Origin: Synergistaceae bacterium UBA4088 | GTDB lineage: Bacteria; Synergistota; Synergistia; Synergistales; Thermovirgaceae | DNA length: 10,653 bases | Assembly: GCA_002382605.1 (NCBI GenBank) | Contig: DFYG01000052.1 | Coordinates: forward strand, 1 to 10,653 | Direction of reading: 5' to 3' | Shown: piece by piece, positions 1 to 6,777 of the stretch | Position numbering within the stretch: the first letter of the stretch is position 1 | Layout of the letters: every line of letters begins with the position of its first letter | Position numbers and translations under genes: made by a program | Notes under the pieces: model-generated | Databases searched by the model: none | Seen by the model: only the letters and a program-made list of their open reading frames with translations | Told to the model about the DNA's origin: nothing

Positions 1-55
1 ACAGAAACTCGAGGTACGATTGACGATCCGCGTCTTTTGTCGTCTCTGGTTAAGT

Positions 56-66
56 GTACAATGTAC
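56..66. promoter_or_regulatory. Candidate -10 element and palindrome upstream of the aldolase gene
   Basis: TACAAT at 57-62 matches the sigma-70 -10 consensus at 5 of 6 bases and lies about 32 bases before the aldolase ATG. It sits inside a near-perfect palindrome, GTACA-A-TGTAC (56-66), which could be a small operator. No good -35 box is found 16-18 bases upstream. TTGACG at 20-25 is a fair -35 sequence but is too far away (31 bases) to pair with this -10. The promoter role is inferred from sequence only. Confidence 0.3.
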
Positions 67-94
67 GCGTGAAATACAAGGAGGTGTTTTCAAA

Positions 95-1363
95 ATGGAC
101 ATCAACACCAGATCATTCCGGGAGTTGCTTGAAAAACGGCCGCTTAACGTCCAGGCGGCCTTTGGAAGCGAACCTGTCGCGCTCGTCAGCGGGAGGGATA
201 TTGCTGCGGCGGCAAGGGCGACAGGAGCTATCGTGCTCGCGGCGAATGTTCGAAGCCCTCTGACGATAAAGGGCATCCTGAAGGCCGCAAAAGAGCTGGA
301 TGCTGTAGTTCTTCTGGAACTTGCCAAATCAGAGTCGACATATTGCGGATGTACATACGACAATGTCCCGGGTTTTGCAGCTAAGTACTCGTCCGAATCA
401 GGGGGAGGGGTTGTTTTCGGGCTTCACGTGGACCATTACGCCATCAAGTCGAGGGATGATCTTCTGGGGTCGGTATCCCATATGAGGCACCTGGTGGAAG
501 CTGGATGGACTTCGGTCGCGATCGATGCATCGCACAACCCGGACTGGGAGAATCTCTGCTTCACCAGGGATCTTGCCATGCATATTCCGGCATACCTTGG
601 ACTTGAGGTCGAAGTCGGAGAGATCAAAGGCCCCGGGGAGATCACCACGGTAGAGGAAGCCCTGTTCTTTATGGGAGGGCTCAATTCCTGGGCGATCTTC
701 CCGGATTTTCTCGCTATTTCCAACGGAAGCAAACACGGGACATACGACAGTACCCTTGGGGAGGCGGAGGGCATTGATCTTGCGAGGACGAAAGAGGTCG
801 CCAATGCCATCGCTCCATTTGGTGCTACCATAGCCCAGCACGGTATTTCCGGAACCCCGCTGGACAAGGTATCCACATTCGTTAATTACGGGATCAACAA
901 GGGAAACGTCGGAACGCTCTGGCAGAACATTGTTTTCGGATTGGAGATGGATCCATCCACGGGGAATGCCATTGTGAGGGACGGAGCCTACGTCAAGGAT
1001 CCTGCCCGTGGAATACCCAAAAAACTTTGGGAGCAGATAGTTGCCTGGGGCGACGGGCAGGGTTTGTCCAGAAAATCAGGAGATTACAAAAAAGCCAACA
1101 AACCTTTCCATGATGCGATCATGGATCTTGACGAAATGGTCCGTGAGTCGATCGTCGACGAGACGGCCGAATGGGCAAGGAAGTTCATCAGGGCTTTTCA
1201 TGCCGAAGGGAGTGCCGAGGCACTGATGGAGATAGTCTCAAGGCGCTCCGACCATAACGCGGCGCCGGAACAGGCGATCATTGCCTCCAGGAGCGCCTTC
1301 ACCAGGGAGAGCGCACCGGAGCCAGAGGTTGAAAAGGAACACGGAAAAGATTTCAGCGACTGA
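95..1363 (+). CDS. Class II aldolase superfamily protein (fructose/tagatose-bisphosphate aldolase-like)
   Basis: A 422-residue protein with the landmarks of zinc-dependent class II aldolases, which cleave or form ketose phosphates by aldol chemistry in the cytoplasm. LHVDH (110-114) carries the catalytic Asp113 and zinc ligand His114. EVEVGEIKG (171-179) matches the acidic strand after it. KHG (His214) and QHGISG (His249) supply the other two expected zinc ligands. GINKGNVGT (266-274) occupies the position of the usual K-x-N-I-D-T phosphate-binding motif but has Gly where Asp is normal. At 422 residues it is longer than typical FbaA or GatY (about 285-360), with roughly 100 extra residues at the C-terminus ending in a charged tail. 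The start at 95 is chosen because AAGGAGGTG (78-86) lies at good spacing; the frame is open to 20, but that extension is not family-like. The superfamily is secure; the substrate is unknown, and a GatZ/KbaZ-like relative is possible. Confidence 0.78.
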   Translation: MDINTRSFRELLEKRPLNVQAAFGSEPVALVSGRDIAAAARATGAIVLAANVRSPLTIKGILKAAKELDAVVLLELAKSESTYCGCTYDNVPGFAAKYSSESGGGVVFGLHVDHYAIKSRDDLLGSVSHMRHLVEAGWTSVAIDASHNPDWENLCFTRDLAMHIPAYLGLEVEVGEIKGPGEITTVEEALFFMGGLNSWAIFPDFLAISNGSKHGTYDSTLGEAEGIDLARTKEVANAIAPFGATIAQHGISGTPLDKVSTFVNYGINKGNVGTLWQNIVFGLEMDPSTGNAIVRDGAYVKDPARGIPKKLWEQIVAWGDGQGLSRKSGDYKKANKPFHDAIMDLDEMVRESIVDETAEWARKFIRAFHAEGSAEALMEIVSRRSDHNAAPEQAIIASRSAFTRESAPEPEVEKEHGKDFSD

Positions 1364-1402
1364 TATGGCTCGTAACTTGTACCCTTCGCTGCGCCCCCCG
1401 AA

Positions 1403-1457
1403 AAAGGCGCCGGGCACCTTGCACCCTGGCCAAAGGCACCGGACACCTTGCACTCTG
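1403..1457. repeat. Imperfect direct repeat pair (26-mer, 29-base period)
   Basis: Bases 1403-1428 and 1432-1457 match at 23 of 26 positions; both begin AAAGGC and contain CACCTTGCAC. The core GGGCACCTT/GGACACCTT recurs in shorter form as GGACACTTC at 1466-1474 and, inverted, as GAAGTGCCC at 1508-1516. The region thus carries four versions of one degenerate unit in mixed orientation. This resembles short palindromic intergenic repeats (REP-like families), but family membership cannot be shown from one locus. Confidence 0.75.
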
Positions 1458-1464
1458 CCCGCGA

Positions 1465-1517
1465 CGGACACTTCGTTGATCGTGAACCGTGAATCGGGAA
1501 TCGGAACGAAGTGCCCG
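1465..1517. repeat. Long inverted repeat (12 of 13 pairs) with heptamer repeats in its loop
   Basis: CGGACACTTCGTT (1465-1477) pairs with AACGAAGTGCCCG (1505-1517) at 12 of 13 positions, the only mismatch being A1468 with C1514. The 27-base loop holds three consecutive 7-base units: TGAACCG (1483-1489), TGAATCG (1490-1496) and GGAATCG (1497-1503). No T-run follows, so it is not a standard terminator. It may be a mobile or structural intergenic repeat, or an RNA hairpin in the aldolase 3' region. Confidence 0.75.
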
Positions 1518-1556
1518 AATGCGAAGTCCTTCAGCTTGCCTGGAGGGTAGTGAAGG

Positions 1557-1584
1557 GTAATCGTAAATCGGAGATCGTAATTCG
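1557..1584. repeat. Second degenerate heptamer tract
   Basis: Four adjacent 7-base units, GTAATCG, TAAATCG, GAGATCG and TAATTCG, share the pattern of the loop heptamers at 1483-1503, with consensus close to TRAATCG. On the opposite strand this reads as CGATT-rich repeats that would encode short R-F-T-I type peptides, a known source of false gene calls. The two tracts are 53 bases apart. Confidence 0.6.
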
Positions 1585-1723
1585 GAAAGTCATGGGCGGG
1601 ATCGATGAACGGTCTGTCCTGATCGCTGTTTGCCATTCACTTTTGACGCTTTGAGCTGTCGATCCATTTCTCGTGGGACGAAGCATCAAAGTCGTGGTAG
1701 GATATTCAACCGGGGGTGAACTG

Positions 1724-3436
1724 ATGGTGGATTCAAGACCGCGCGGAAGGCGCGGCAGGAAAAGCTCGGGCGGCAATGAACTTCGTTTTATCCCTCTTGG
1801 TGGTCTGGGTCAGATAGGGAAGAACATGTTTGCCCTTGAGTATGGTGAAGATATTATGGTCGTTGACTGCGGCCTCATGTTTCCGGATGAGGAGATGCTT
1901 GGAATAGATTTTGTCATTCCCGATGCTTCTTTCCTTTTCGAGAACAGGGAGAGGATCCGGGGGATCGTTCTCACCCACGGACACGAAGATCATATAGGAA
2001 GTCTCCCATTCATTCTCCCGAAGCTCAATGTTCCCATATACGGGACAAGGCTGACCCTCGGCATGATCAATGCCAAGTTCCGTGATTCTTGCCCCGACTA
2101 CAAACCCGTGACGAATGAAGTGGCGGCAGGTGAAACCTTCCGGCTCGGCTGTTTCGAGGTAACCTTCATTGCTGTCTGCCATTCGATACCTGATGGAGTC
2201 GGACTCGGCATTGAAACACCCGTCGGGACTGTCGTCCACACCGGCGACTTCAAACTCGATCCTACTCCGGTGGACGGACGTATCACCGATTACTCAACCT
2301 TTGCCAGGTTCGGGAGCAAGGGAGTACTGCTAATGCTCTCGGATTCCACCAACGTGGAGCGGCAAGGGTTCACACAGTCGGAACGGATAATAGGAAGGAC
2401 TCTTGAACGTCTGCTTCGCCAGCACAGGAGCAAGCGTTTTGTGGTCGCGGCATTCTCTACCAACCTTCACAGGGCCCAGCAGGTCATAGAGGTTGCCTCC
2501 CGCTTCAATCGCAAGGTGTCCCTGATGGGACGGAGCATGATCCAGAATGTTACCCTGGCGATGGAACTTGGTTACATCCATGCGGACCAAAATGTCCTTG
2601 TTCCCATGGAGGAAGCCAATAAAGTCCCGAACGACAAGCTGATCGTTCTGACCACAGGAAGCCAGGGAGAGCCCTTCTCAGGTCTTGTCCGGATGAGCAA
2701 AGGAGAGCACCGTTTCGTCAACCTTGGGCAGGGGGACGTGGTAGCAGTCTTCGCCACGCCGATCCCGGGGAATGAAAAGTTCGTCAGCCGGACCATCAAC
2801 CGTCTTTTCGAGTGCGGCTGCGAGGTTGTTTACGACCGGGACCAGGAGATCCACGTATCCGGACATGCGGCCAGGGAAGAGCTCAAGATGATGCTGAGCA
2901 TGGTCCGCCCAAGGTATTTCGTGCCCATGCACGGGGAATACCGCCATCTCGTCAGGCATGCCAAGCTGGCTCAGGAGATGGATGTTCTCGCGAAGAACAC
3001 CTTTGTCATGCAGAACGGGGACGTCCTCTCACTCAGTGATTCGAAGGCTCAGGTTAAAAAAGGAGCAGTGACCTCCGGCGCTGTCCTTGTCGACGGAATG
3101 GCTCTCGGGGAGATGCAGAACAGCCTCCTCCGGGAGAGACAGGAGATCTCCGAAGAGGGGCTCGTCGTTATCTCCGTCGCAATTGACCGGGATCACAGAC
3201 TCCTGGCCCCGCCGGTGATCGAGAGTGTAGGGTTCCTCCATATGGAGGACGCGGAGCAGTTGAGAAAAGAGCTGCAAAAGAATGTTGAAGAGTCTTTCCG
3301 TCCCGATGCGGAGGGGAAGAGGGAGAACACCGACAAGATAGAACTTCGTATCAGGAGCCGGGCAAGGAATGTTCTTCGCAGATACAGCAGGACACCGCCG
3401 CTGGTTAAACCCGTGATCACAATAGTTGAAAACTGA
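1724..3436 (+). CDS. rnj: Ribonuclease J (beta-CASP metallo-beta-lactamase RNase)
   Basis: A 570-residue cytoplasmic RNase, the usual length for RNase J, which combines 5'-3' exonuclease and endonuclease activity in mRNA decay and rRNA maturation. The zinc site is complete: HGHEDH (His85, His87, Asp89, His90), His153 in HSIPDG, Asp175 in HTGDFKLD, and a late His403 in PMHGEY. The beta-CASP region shows SDSTN and the diagnostic HVSGHA (377-382). The C-terminal domain ends with the family-like R-R-Y-x-R-T-P-P-L-V-K-P-V-I pattern. ATG 1724 is preceded by GGGGGTGA (1712-1719). An in-frame GTG at 1673 would add 17 residues but has no ribosome binding site. The gap to the next gene is 54 bases without a clear terminator, so read-through into the downstream operon is likely. 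All catalytic residues are present, and the identification is firm. Confidence 0.95.
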   Translation: MVDSRPRGRRGRKSSGGNELRFIPLGGLGQIGKNMFALEYGEDIMVVDCGLMFPDEEMLGIDFVIPDASFLFENRERIRGIVLTHGHEDHIGSLPFILPKLNVPIYGTRLTLGMINAKFRDSCPDYKPVTNEVAAGETFRLGCFEVTFIAVCHSIPDGVGLGIETPVGTVVHTGDFKLDPTPVDGRITDYSTFARFGSKGVLLMLSDSTNVERQGFTQSERIIGRTLERLLRQHRSKRFVVAAFSTNLHRAQQVIEVASRFNRKVSLMGRSMIQNVTLAMELGYIHADQNVLVPMEEANKVPNDKLIVLTTGSQGEPFSGLVRMSKGEHRFVNLGQGDVVAVFATPIPGNEKFVSRTINRLFECGCEVVYDRDQEIHVSGHAAREELKMMLSMVRPRYFVPMHGEYRHLVRHAKLAQEMDVLAKNTFVMQNGDVLSLSDSKAQVKKGAVTSGAVLVDGMALGEMQNSLLRERQEISEEGLVVISVAIDRDHRLLAPPVIESVGFLHMEDAEQLRKELQKNVEESFRPDAEGKRENTDKIELRIRSRARNVLRRYSRTPPLVKPVITIVEN

Positions 3437-3490
3437 TTAATAACCAGGTTGCGCTGGATGAGCAGTTTTTGAATCGGGGGAGATGCTGTC

Positions 3491-5110
3491 TTGAGTATGG
3501 GGCTTTTCTTTAATCTGCTGGGAGGAGTAGGCCTTTTCCTGTTCGGGATCAAACTGATGGGGGAATCGCTCCAGGATATTGCAGGAGATCGTTTGCGGCG
3601 GCTTATCTCCGCACTCACGAGCTCCCCGGTCAAAGGGGTTCTTCTCGGTGCAATGGTAACGGTCCTGATACAGAGCAGCAGCGCAACGACAGTCATGACC
3701 GCAAGCTTTGTCCACGCGGGTCTCATGACTTTGAAGCAGTCGATAGGAGTGATCATGGGAGCCGCCATAGGGACCACGGTCACGGCCCAGATAATCGCTT
3801 TCAAGATCAAGGAGTTCGCGCTTCCGGTTATCGGTATTGGCATGATCTTCGCTGTTTTTGGAAGAACGAAGCGACAGAAATTCATCGGCAACGGGATAGT
3901 CGGTTTCGGTCTCCTTTTTGTCGGGATGCAGACCATGGAGAACGCGATGCACTTCCTTCGGGACCGGCAGGATCTCTTTCTTGCCTTCAGCCATCACCCA
4001 CTCCTGGGAGTCCTTGCGGGGACAGTGCTTACGATGCTTGTCCAATCCAGTTCGGCGACCGTTGGTCTGACGATAGTCATGGCGTCGCAGGGTCTCCTGT
4101 CGCTGGATGCCGCGATACCGATCCTCTTCGGAGACAATATCGGGACCACTATTACGGCTGTGCTCGCCTCGGTGGGTCTTAACCGGTCTGCAAAGCAGTC
4201 GGCATTCGCTCACGTTTTCTTCAAGGTGATCGGCGTCCTTATCTTCATGATCCTTTTCAAGCCCTTCATGCAGCTGGTCCTTCTGACTTCATCAGACATC
4301 GCCAGGCAGCTCGCCAACGCCCACACGATATTCAACGTTCTCAATACGATCATTTTTCTGCCGTTCATCGATCCCTTCGTCAGGCTGGTAAAAATGGTTC
4401 TCCCGGACGACGGCATCGCCATTATGATGGGTCCAAGGTTTCTGGACAGAAACCTGATATCCGCGTCCCCCATCGCAGCGGTCGAAGCCGTCCGCAAGGA
4501 GCTCGTCCGGATGGGTCATCTCACCCTGGAGATGATACGTGACGTCAGGGTCGCTTTCCAGAGCGGCGAACGCAAGATGATCGAGCAGGTCCTTCAGACA
4601 GAGCGCTGCGTCAATGAACTGACCCGAGACATCACCTCCTTTTCGACCGATCTGATGCAGGTCAGCCTGCCGCCGGTACTTTCATCCTCGCTTTCCTTTT
4701 ATGTCAACGGCGTTGGCGATATTGAAAGGGTCGGAGATCATGCGGAGAACCTGGTCGAACTCTTCGAATACAAGATCGATCACGACCTTCCATTCTCCGA
4801 TCTGGCCATGAAGGAGTTCGAAGTAATGATAGGGCTCTCGGAGAGTGCCCTCAGGCTGGCCGTTGAGTCTCTGGATACGGCGGATGAGAAAAAGGCCGAA
4901 CAGGTCCTGGTACTCGAGGACGAGATCGATGCCATGGAACGAAGCCTCAGGAAAAGACACATCGAAAGGCTTAACAGGGGAGTATGCAACCCCGGCTCCG
5001 GCGTTATTTTCATCGATATTCTCAGCAACCTTGAAAGGGTAGGCGATCACGCGAACAACATCGCCCTGATAGTCAAAGATATCAACGTGGCACGGAACAG
5101 GGGGGCCTGA
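3491..5110 (+). CDS. Na/Pi cotransporter family protein with C-terminal PhoU-like domain
   Basis: A 539-residue inner-membrane protein. The N-terminal ~310 residues are hydrophobic and contain the two internally repeated Na/Pi-cotransporter signatures: QSSSATT (from Gln61), followed by G-A-A-I-G-T-T, and QSSSATV (from Gln185), followed by G-D-N-I-G-T-T. This duplicated QSSS architecture is the hallmark of the NptA/YjbB type II sodium-phosphate family. From about residue 335 the protein becomes soluble and helical, with two PhoU-type metal-binding motifs, ERVGDH at 412-417 and at 515-520. Such fusions are known in bacteria and may link phosphate flux to regulation. The TTG at 3491 is preferred over ATG 3497 because GGGGGAG (3476-3482) lies 8 bases upstream of it. 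Direction of transport (uptake or efflux of phosphate) cannot be told from sequence. Confidence 0.92.
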   Translation: MSMGLFFNLLGGVGLFLFGIKLMGESLQDIAGDRLRRLISALTSSPVKGVLLGAMVTVLIQSSSATTVMTASFVHAGLMTLKQSIGVIMGAAIGTTVTAQIIAFKIKEFALPVIGIGMIFAVFGRTKRQKFIGNGIVGFGLLFVGMQTMENAMHFLRDRQDLFLAFSHHPLLGVLAGTVLTMLVQSSSATVGLTIVMASQGLLSLDAAIPILFGDNIGTTITAVLASVGLNRSAKQSAFAHVFFKVIGVLIFMILFKPFMQLVLLTSSDIARQLANAHTIFNVLNTIIFLPFIDPFVRLVKMVLPDDGIAIMMGPRFLDRNLISASPIAAVEAVRKELVRMGHLTLEMIRDVRVAFQSGERKMIEQVLQTERCVNELTRDITSFSTDLMQVSLPPVLSSSLSFYVNGVGDIERVGDHAENLVELFEYKIDHDLPFSDLAMKEFEVMIGLSESALRLAVESLDTADEKKAEQVLVLEDEIDAMERSLRKRHIERLNRGVCNPGSGVIFIDILSNLERVGDHANNIALIVKDINVARNRGA

Positions 5111-5115
5111 TCCGG

Positions 5116-5922
5116 TTGGTCTTTCAGTGCGCGATCCTTGGCCTTCTGCAAGGGATCACGGAATTTCTGCCGGTCAGCAGCTCGGGACACCTGGTGATCG
5201 TCCAGTCGTTTTTCGGATGGCAGGATCCGGCAATTGCCTTTGATGTCATGCTGCATCTCTCTACATTTGCCGCTACAGTGGTCTATTTCCGCAGGGAGAT
5301 ATTCGAGGTTGCGGCTGAGTGGTTCGGCGGCCTGTTCTCTCCGTCGGACAGGGATCTCCCCGGTTGGAGGTACGGGTGGGGAGTTGTCGCCGGAACTCTT
5401 GTTACCGTAGCCGTTGTCCTTTTGACAAGGCCGCTGATCCGGGTTTTTTTCGGTTCGACTCTCTTTGTCGGATCTGCGCTTATCATCACCGGACTGGTGC
5501 TCTTTTACGGAATGACCGTCCCGAAGCGGCACCGTCCTGTGACGCTGTCTACAGGGATCAAGGTCGGACTGGCTCAGGGTATCGCGGCTTTTCCCGGGAT
5601 CTCCAGGTCCGGCTTAACGATAGTTGCCGGTCTCAGGTCAGGTCTGGCTCCCTCTGACGCTTTTTCCTTCTCTTTTCTTCTCTCCCTTCCCGCGATCATT
5701 GGCGCCATGATCCTCGAGATAGCGGGTTCCGGAAACAGCGCGGCTCTTCTTTCTTCGCTGCCCCGGGGATGGTGGGCAGGCATGATCATTGCCTTCGTCT
5801 CGGGACTGCTGGCGCTCTCTCTTCTCAAAAAGGTAGTGGTCAGAGGGCGATGGGGTATTTTTGCGGTTTATTGTGTTGCTGCCGGAGGATTCGTCCTGGC
5901 GCTTCATTATATGGGAGGTTAG
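5116..5922 (+). CDS. uppP: Undecaprenyl-diphosphatase UppP (BacA)
   Basis: A 268-residue multi-pass membrane enzyme of normal family length. It dephosphorylates undecaprenyl diphosphate to regenerate the lipid carrier for peptidoglycan and wall polysaccharides, and higher dosage gives bacitracin resistance. Both active-site motifs are intact: Q-G-I-T-E-F-L-P-V-S-S-S-G-H (Glu16, Ser21-23, His25) near the N-terminus and P-G-I-S-R-S-G (160-166, catalytic Arg164). The start is a TTG at 5116, which gives the normal UppP N-terminus; the run AGGGGGG (5099-5105) inside the end of the preceding gene serves as ribosome binding site. It begins 5 bases after the transporter stop, which suggests co-transcription. 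It fits with the downstream envelope genes, since any polymer modified by CsaB would be built on this lipid carrier. Confidence 0.95.
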   Translation: MVFQCAILGLLQGITEFLPVSSSGHLVIVQSFFGWQDPAIAFDVMLHLSTFAATVVYFRREIFEVAAEWFGGLFSPSDRDLPGWRYGWGVVAGTLVTVAVVLLTRPLIRVFFGSTLFVGSALIITGLVLFYGMTVPKRHRPVTLSTGIKVGLAQGIAAFPGISRSGLTIVAGLRSGLAPSDAFSFSFLLSLPAIIGAMILEIAGSGNSAALLSSLPRGWWAGMIIAFVSGLLALSLLKKVVVRGRWGIFAVYCVAAGGFVLALHYMGG

Positions 5923-5926
5923 AAAA

Positions 5927-6169
5927 ATGGCGAAGGCTGATCCAGCAAGATGGTGGATCCTTGTTCTGTGCATAATCCTGGGAGGATTTATCGGGTTCTA
6001 CCTTCAGAGATTCCCTGTCACTGAGCGCTATTTCCGCGACATAGTCAACATGGGTTTCGATGTCGGCGACATTGATCTTCTGTTCATCCGATTCGGCTTC
6101 AAGTTTCTTGTGCGCTTGAACCTCGGGACATTCATCGGCGGGGTCATAGGGGTTTTGATGATCAGATGA
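5927..6169 (+). CDS. Small two-TM membrane protein, DUF4321-like
   Basis: An 80-residue protein of unknown function. Residues about 10-25 form a hydrophobic segment (W-W-I-L-V-L-C-I-I-L-G-G-F-I-G-F), followed by a short polar middle and a second glycine-rich hydrophobic segment at about 63-78 ending in the C-terminal Arg80. Size, two-helix layout and position directly before maf fit DUF4321 proteins of Firmicutes and Synergistota; this assignment is from memory of the family and its context, not from an alignment. ATG 5927 has GGGAGG (5913-5918) upstream and lies 4 bases after the uppP stop. The frame is open further upstream (to 5861), but those codons overlap uppP and lack a better start. 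Its stop overlaps the maf start as ATGA. Confidence 0.8.
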   Translation: MAKADPARWWILVLCIILGGFIGFYLQRFPVTERYFRDIVNMGFDVGDIDLLFIRFGFKFLVRLNLGTFIGGVIGVLMIR

Positions 6170-6777
6170 ATTTCCAAAGCGGTTTCCCCCCGGAGTTGAT
6201 CCTGGCCTCAGCCAGCCCGCGCAGGGCGTCGCTCCTGAGAGATCTTGGCTGGGACTTTCGCGTAGTGCCCCCGGATGTCGAAGAGAGCCTTCTGGATGGG
6301 GTCCCTCCCCCGAAGCAGGCGGAGCGGATCGCATCGGAGAAGGCCGATTCGGTCTTCTCGTGTTTCCAGGATGCTCTTGTAATTGCCGCCGACACCATCG
6401 TTGTTCTGGAAAACGAGATACTCGGGAAACCGGTGGACCACGATGACGCGATCCGGATGCTCTCACTTCTTTCCGGGAAGACCCATTCAGTGATCACCGG
6501 GGTTGCGGTCAGGACAAAGGAGCGCTTCGTTTCGGGTTTCGAAAAGACAAGGGTCACTTTCAGGGATCTGAATGACCACGAGATCCTGGCTTACTGCAGC
6601 GGGGGAGAGAGTATGGACAAGGCGGGGGCGTACGCCATCCAGGGGTGGGGTTCACTTCTTGTCAGTTCGATCGAAGGTTGTTATTTCAACGTCGTGGGGC
6701 TGCCCCTTTACAGGCTGAGCAGACTGCTTGAAGAGACGGGTGTCGCTCTGGAGCGGCAATGGGGGGTGCGGACGTGA
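6166..6777 (+). CDS. maf: Maf family nucleoside triphosphate pyrophosphatase
   Basis: A 203-residue cytoplasmic enzyme of normal family length. Maf proteins hydrolyse non-canonical or excess nucleoside triphosphates to monophosphates and were first linked to septum formation. Visible motifs are L-A-S-A-S-P-R-R (13-20, phosphate-binding Ser/Arg cluster), A-A-D-T-I-V (catalytic Asp76), G-K-P (87-89) and D-K-A-G-A-Y-A-I-Q-G (from Asp151), with N-V-V-G-L-P-L near the end. The K-A-G-A-Y and N-V-V-G-L-P-L forms match the dTTP/UTP pyrophosphatase (YhdE) branch, not the 7-methyl-GTP (YceF) branch. It starts with ATGA overlapping the preceding stop. The only ribosome binding site is a weak AGGGG (6148-6152) 13 bases away, so translation probably depends on coupling. 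Its stop overlaps the next start as GTGA. Confidence 0.93.
   Translation: MNFQSGFPPELILASASPRRASLLRDLGWDFRVVPPDVEESLLDGVPPPKQAERIASEKADSVFSCFQDALVIAADTIVVLENEILGKPVDHDDAIRMLSLLSGKTHSVITGVAVRTKERFVSGFEKTRVTFRDLNDHEILAYCSGGESMDKAGAYAIQGWGSLLVSSIEGCYFNVVGLPLYRLSRLLEETGVALERQWGVRT

Larger units (their letters stand above)
1364..1723. other. Repeat-rich intergenic region between the aldolase gene and RNase J
   Basis: This 360-base gap has no credible gene. It contains the direct repeat pair, hairpin and heptamer tracts listed separately. No intrinsic terminator for the aldolase gene was found: the GCGCC/GGCGC pair at 1391-1395 and 1406-1410 has no T-run after it. For RNase J, the best promoter guess is an extended -10, TGGTAGGAT (1695-1703), with a weak -35 at 1675-1680 (3 of 6 bases), which would leave a very short leader. 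TTGACG at 1643-1648 is a good -35 sequence, but no -10 follows at usual spacing. Confidence 0.6.

Noticed and set aside
1391..1410. GCGCC/GGCGC inverted repeat after the aldolase stop as a terminator
   Set aside because: The stem is 5 bp with a 10-base loop and no following T-run; half of it belongs to the 26-mer repeat.
1238..1636. 132-codon minus-strand frame across the repeat region
   Set aside because: It overlaps the 3' end of the aldolase gene, and its peptide is generated by the heptamer repeats (R-F-T-I type units) with no recognisable domain or binding site. It is a repeat artefact.
1673..1723. N-terminal extension of RNase J from a GTG at 1673
   Set aside because: There is no ribosome binding site before it and the extra residues are not family-like; ATG 1724 has a good one.
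2170..2183. Near match between GCTGTCTGCCATTC in rnj and GCTGTTTGCCATTC at 1625-1638
   Set aside because: Thirteen of 14 bases agree, but the rnj copy encodes the conserved V-C-H-S active-site region and the flanks differ, so this is probably chance.
3444..3470. Possible terminator between RNase J and the transporter gene
   Set aside because: CCAG/CTGG (3444-3447, 3454-3457) gives only a 4-bp stem, and the T-run at 3466-3470 is 8 bases away from it. This is too weak to call.
3437..4213. 258-codon minus-strand frame antisense to the transporter, and a 247-codon one at 3193-3936
   Set aside because: Both lie opposite well-supported genes (rnj and the Na/Pi transporter), have charged low-complexity translations and no family features. 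They are shadows of GC-rich codon use.
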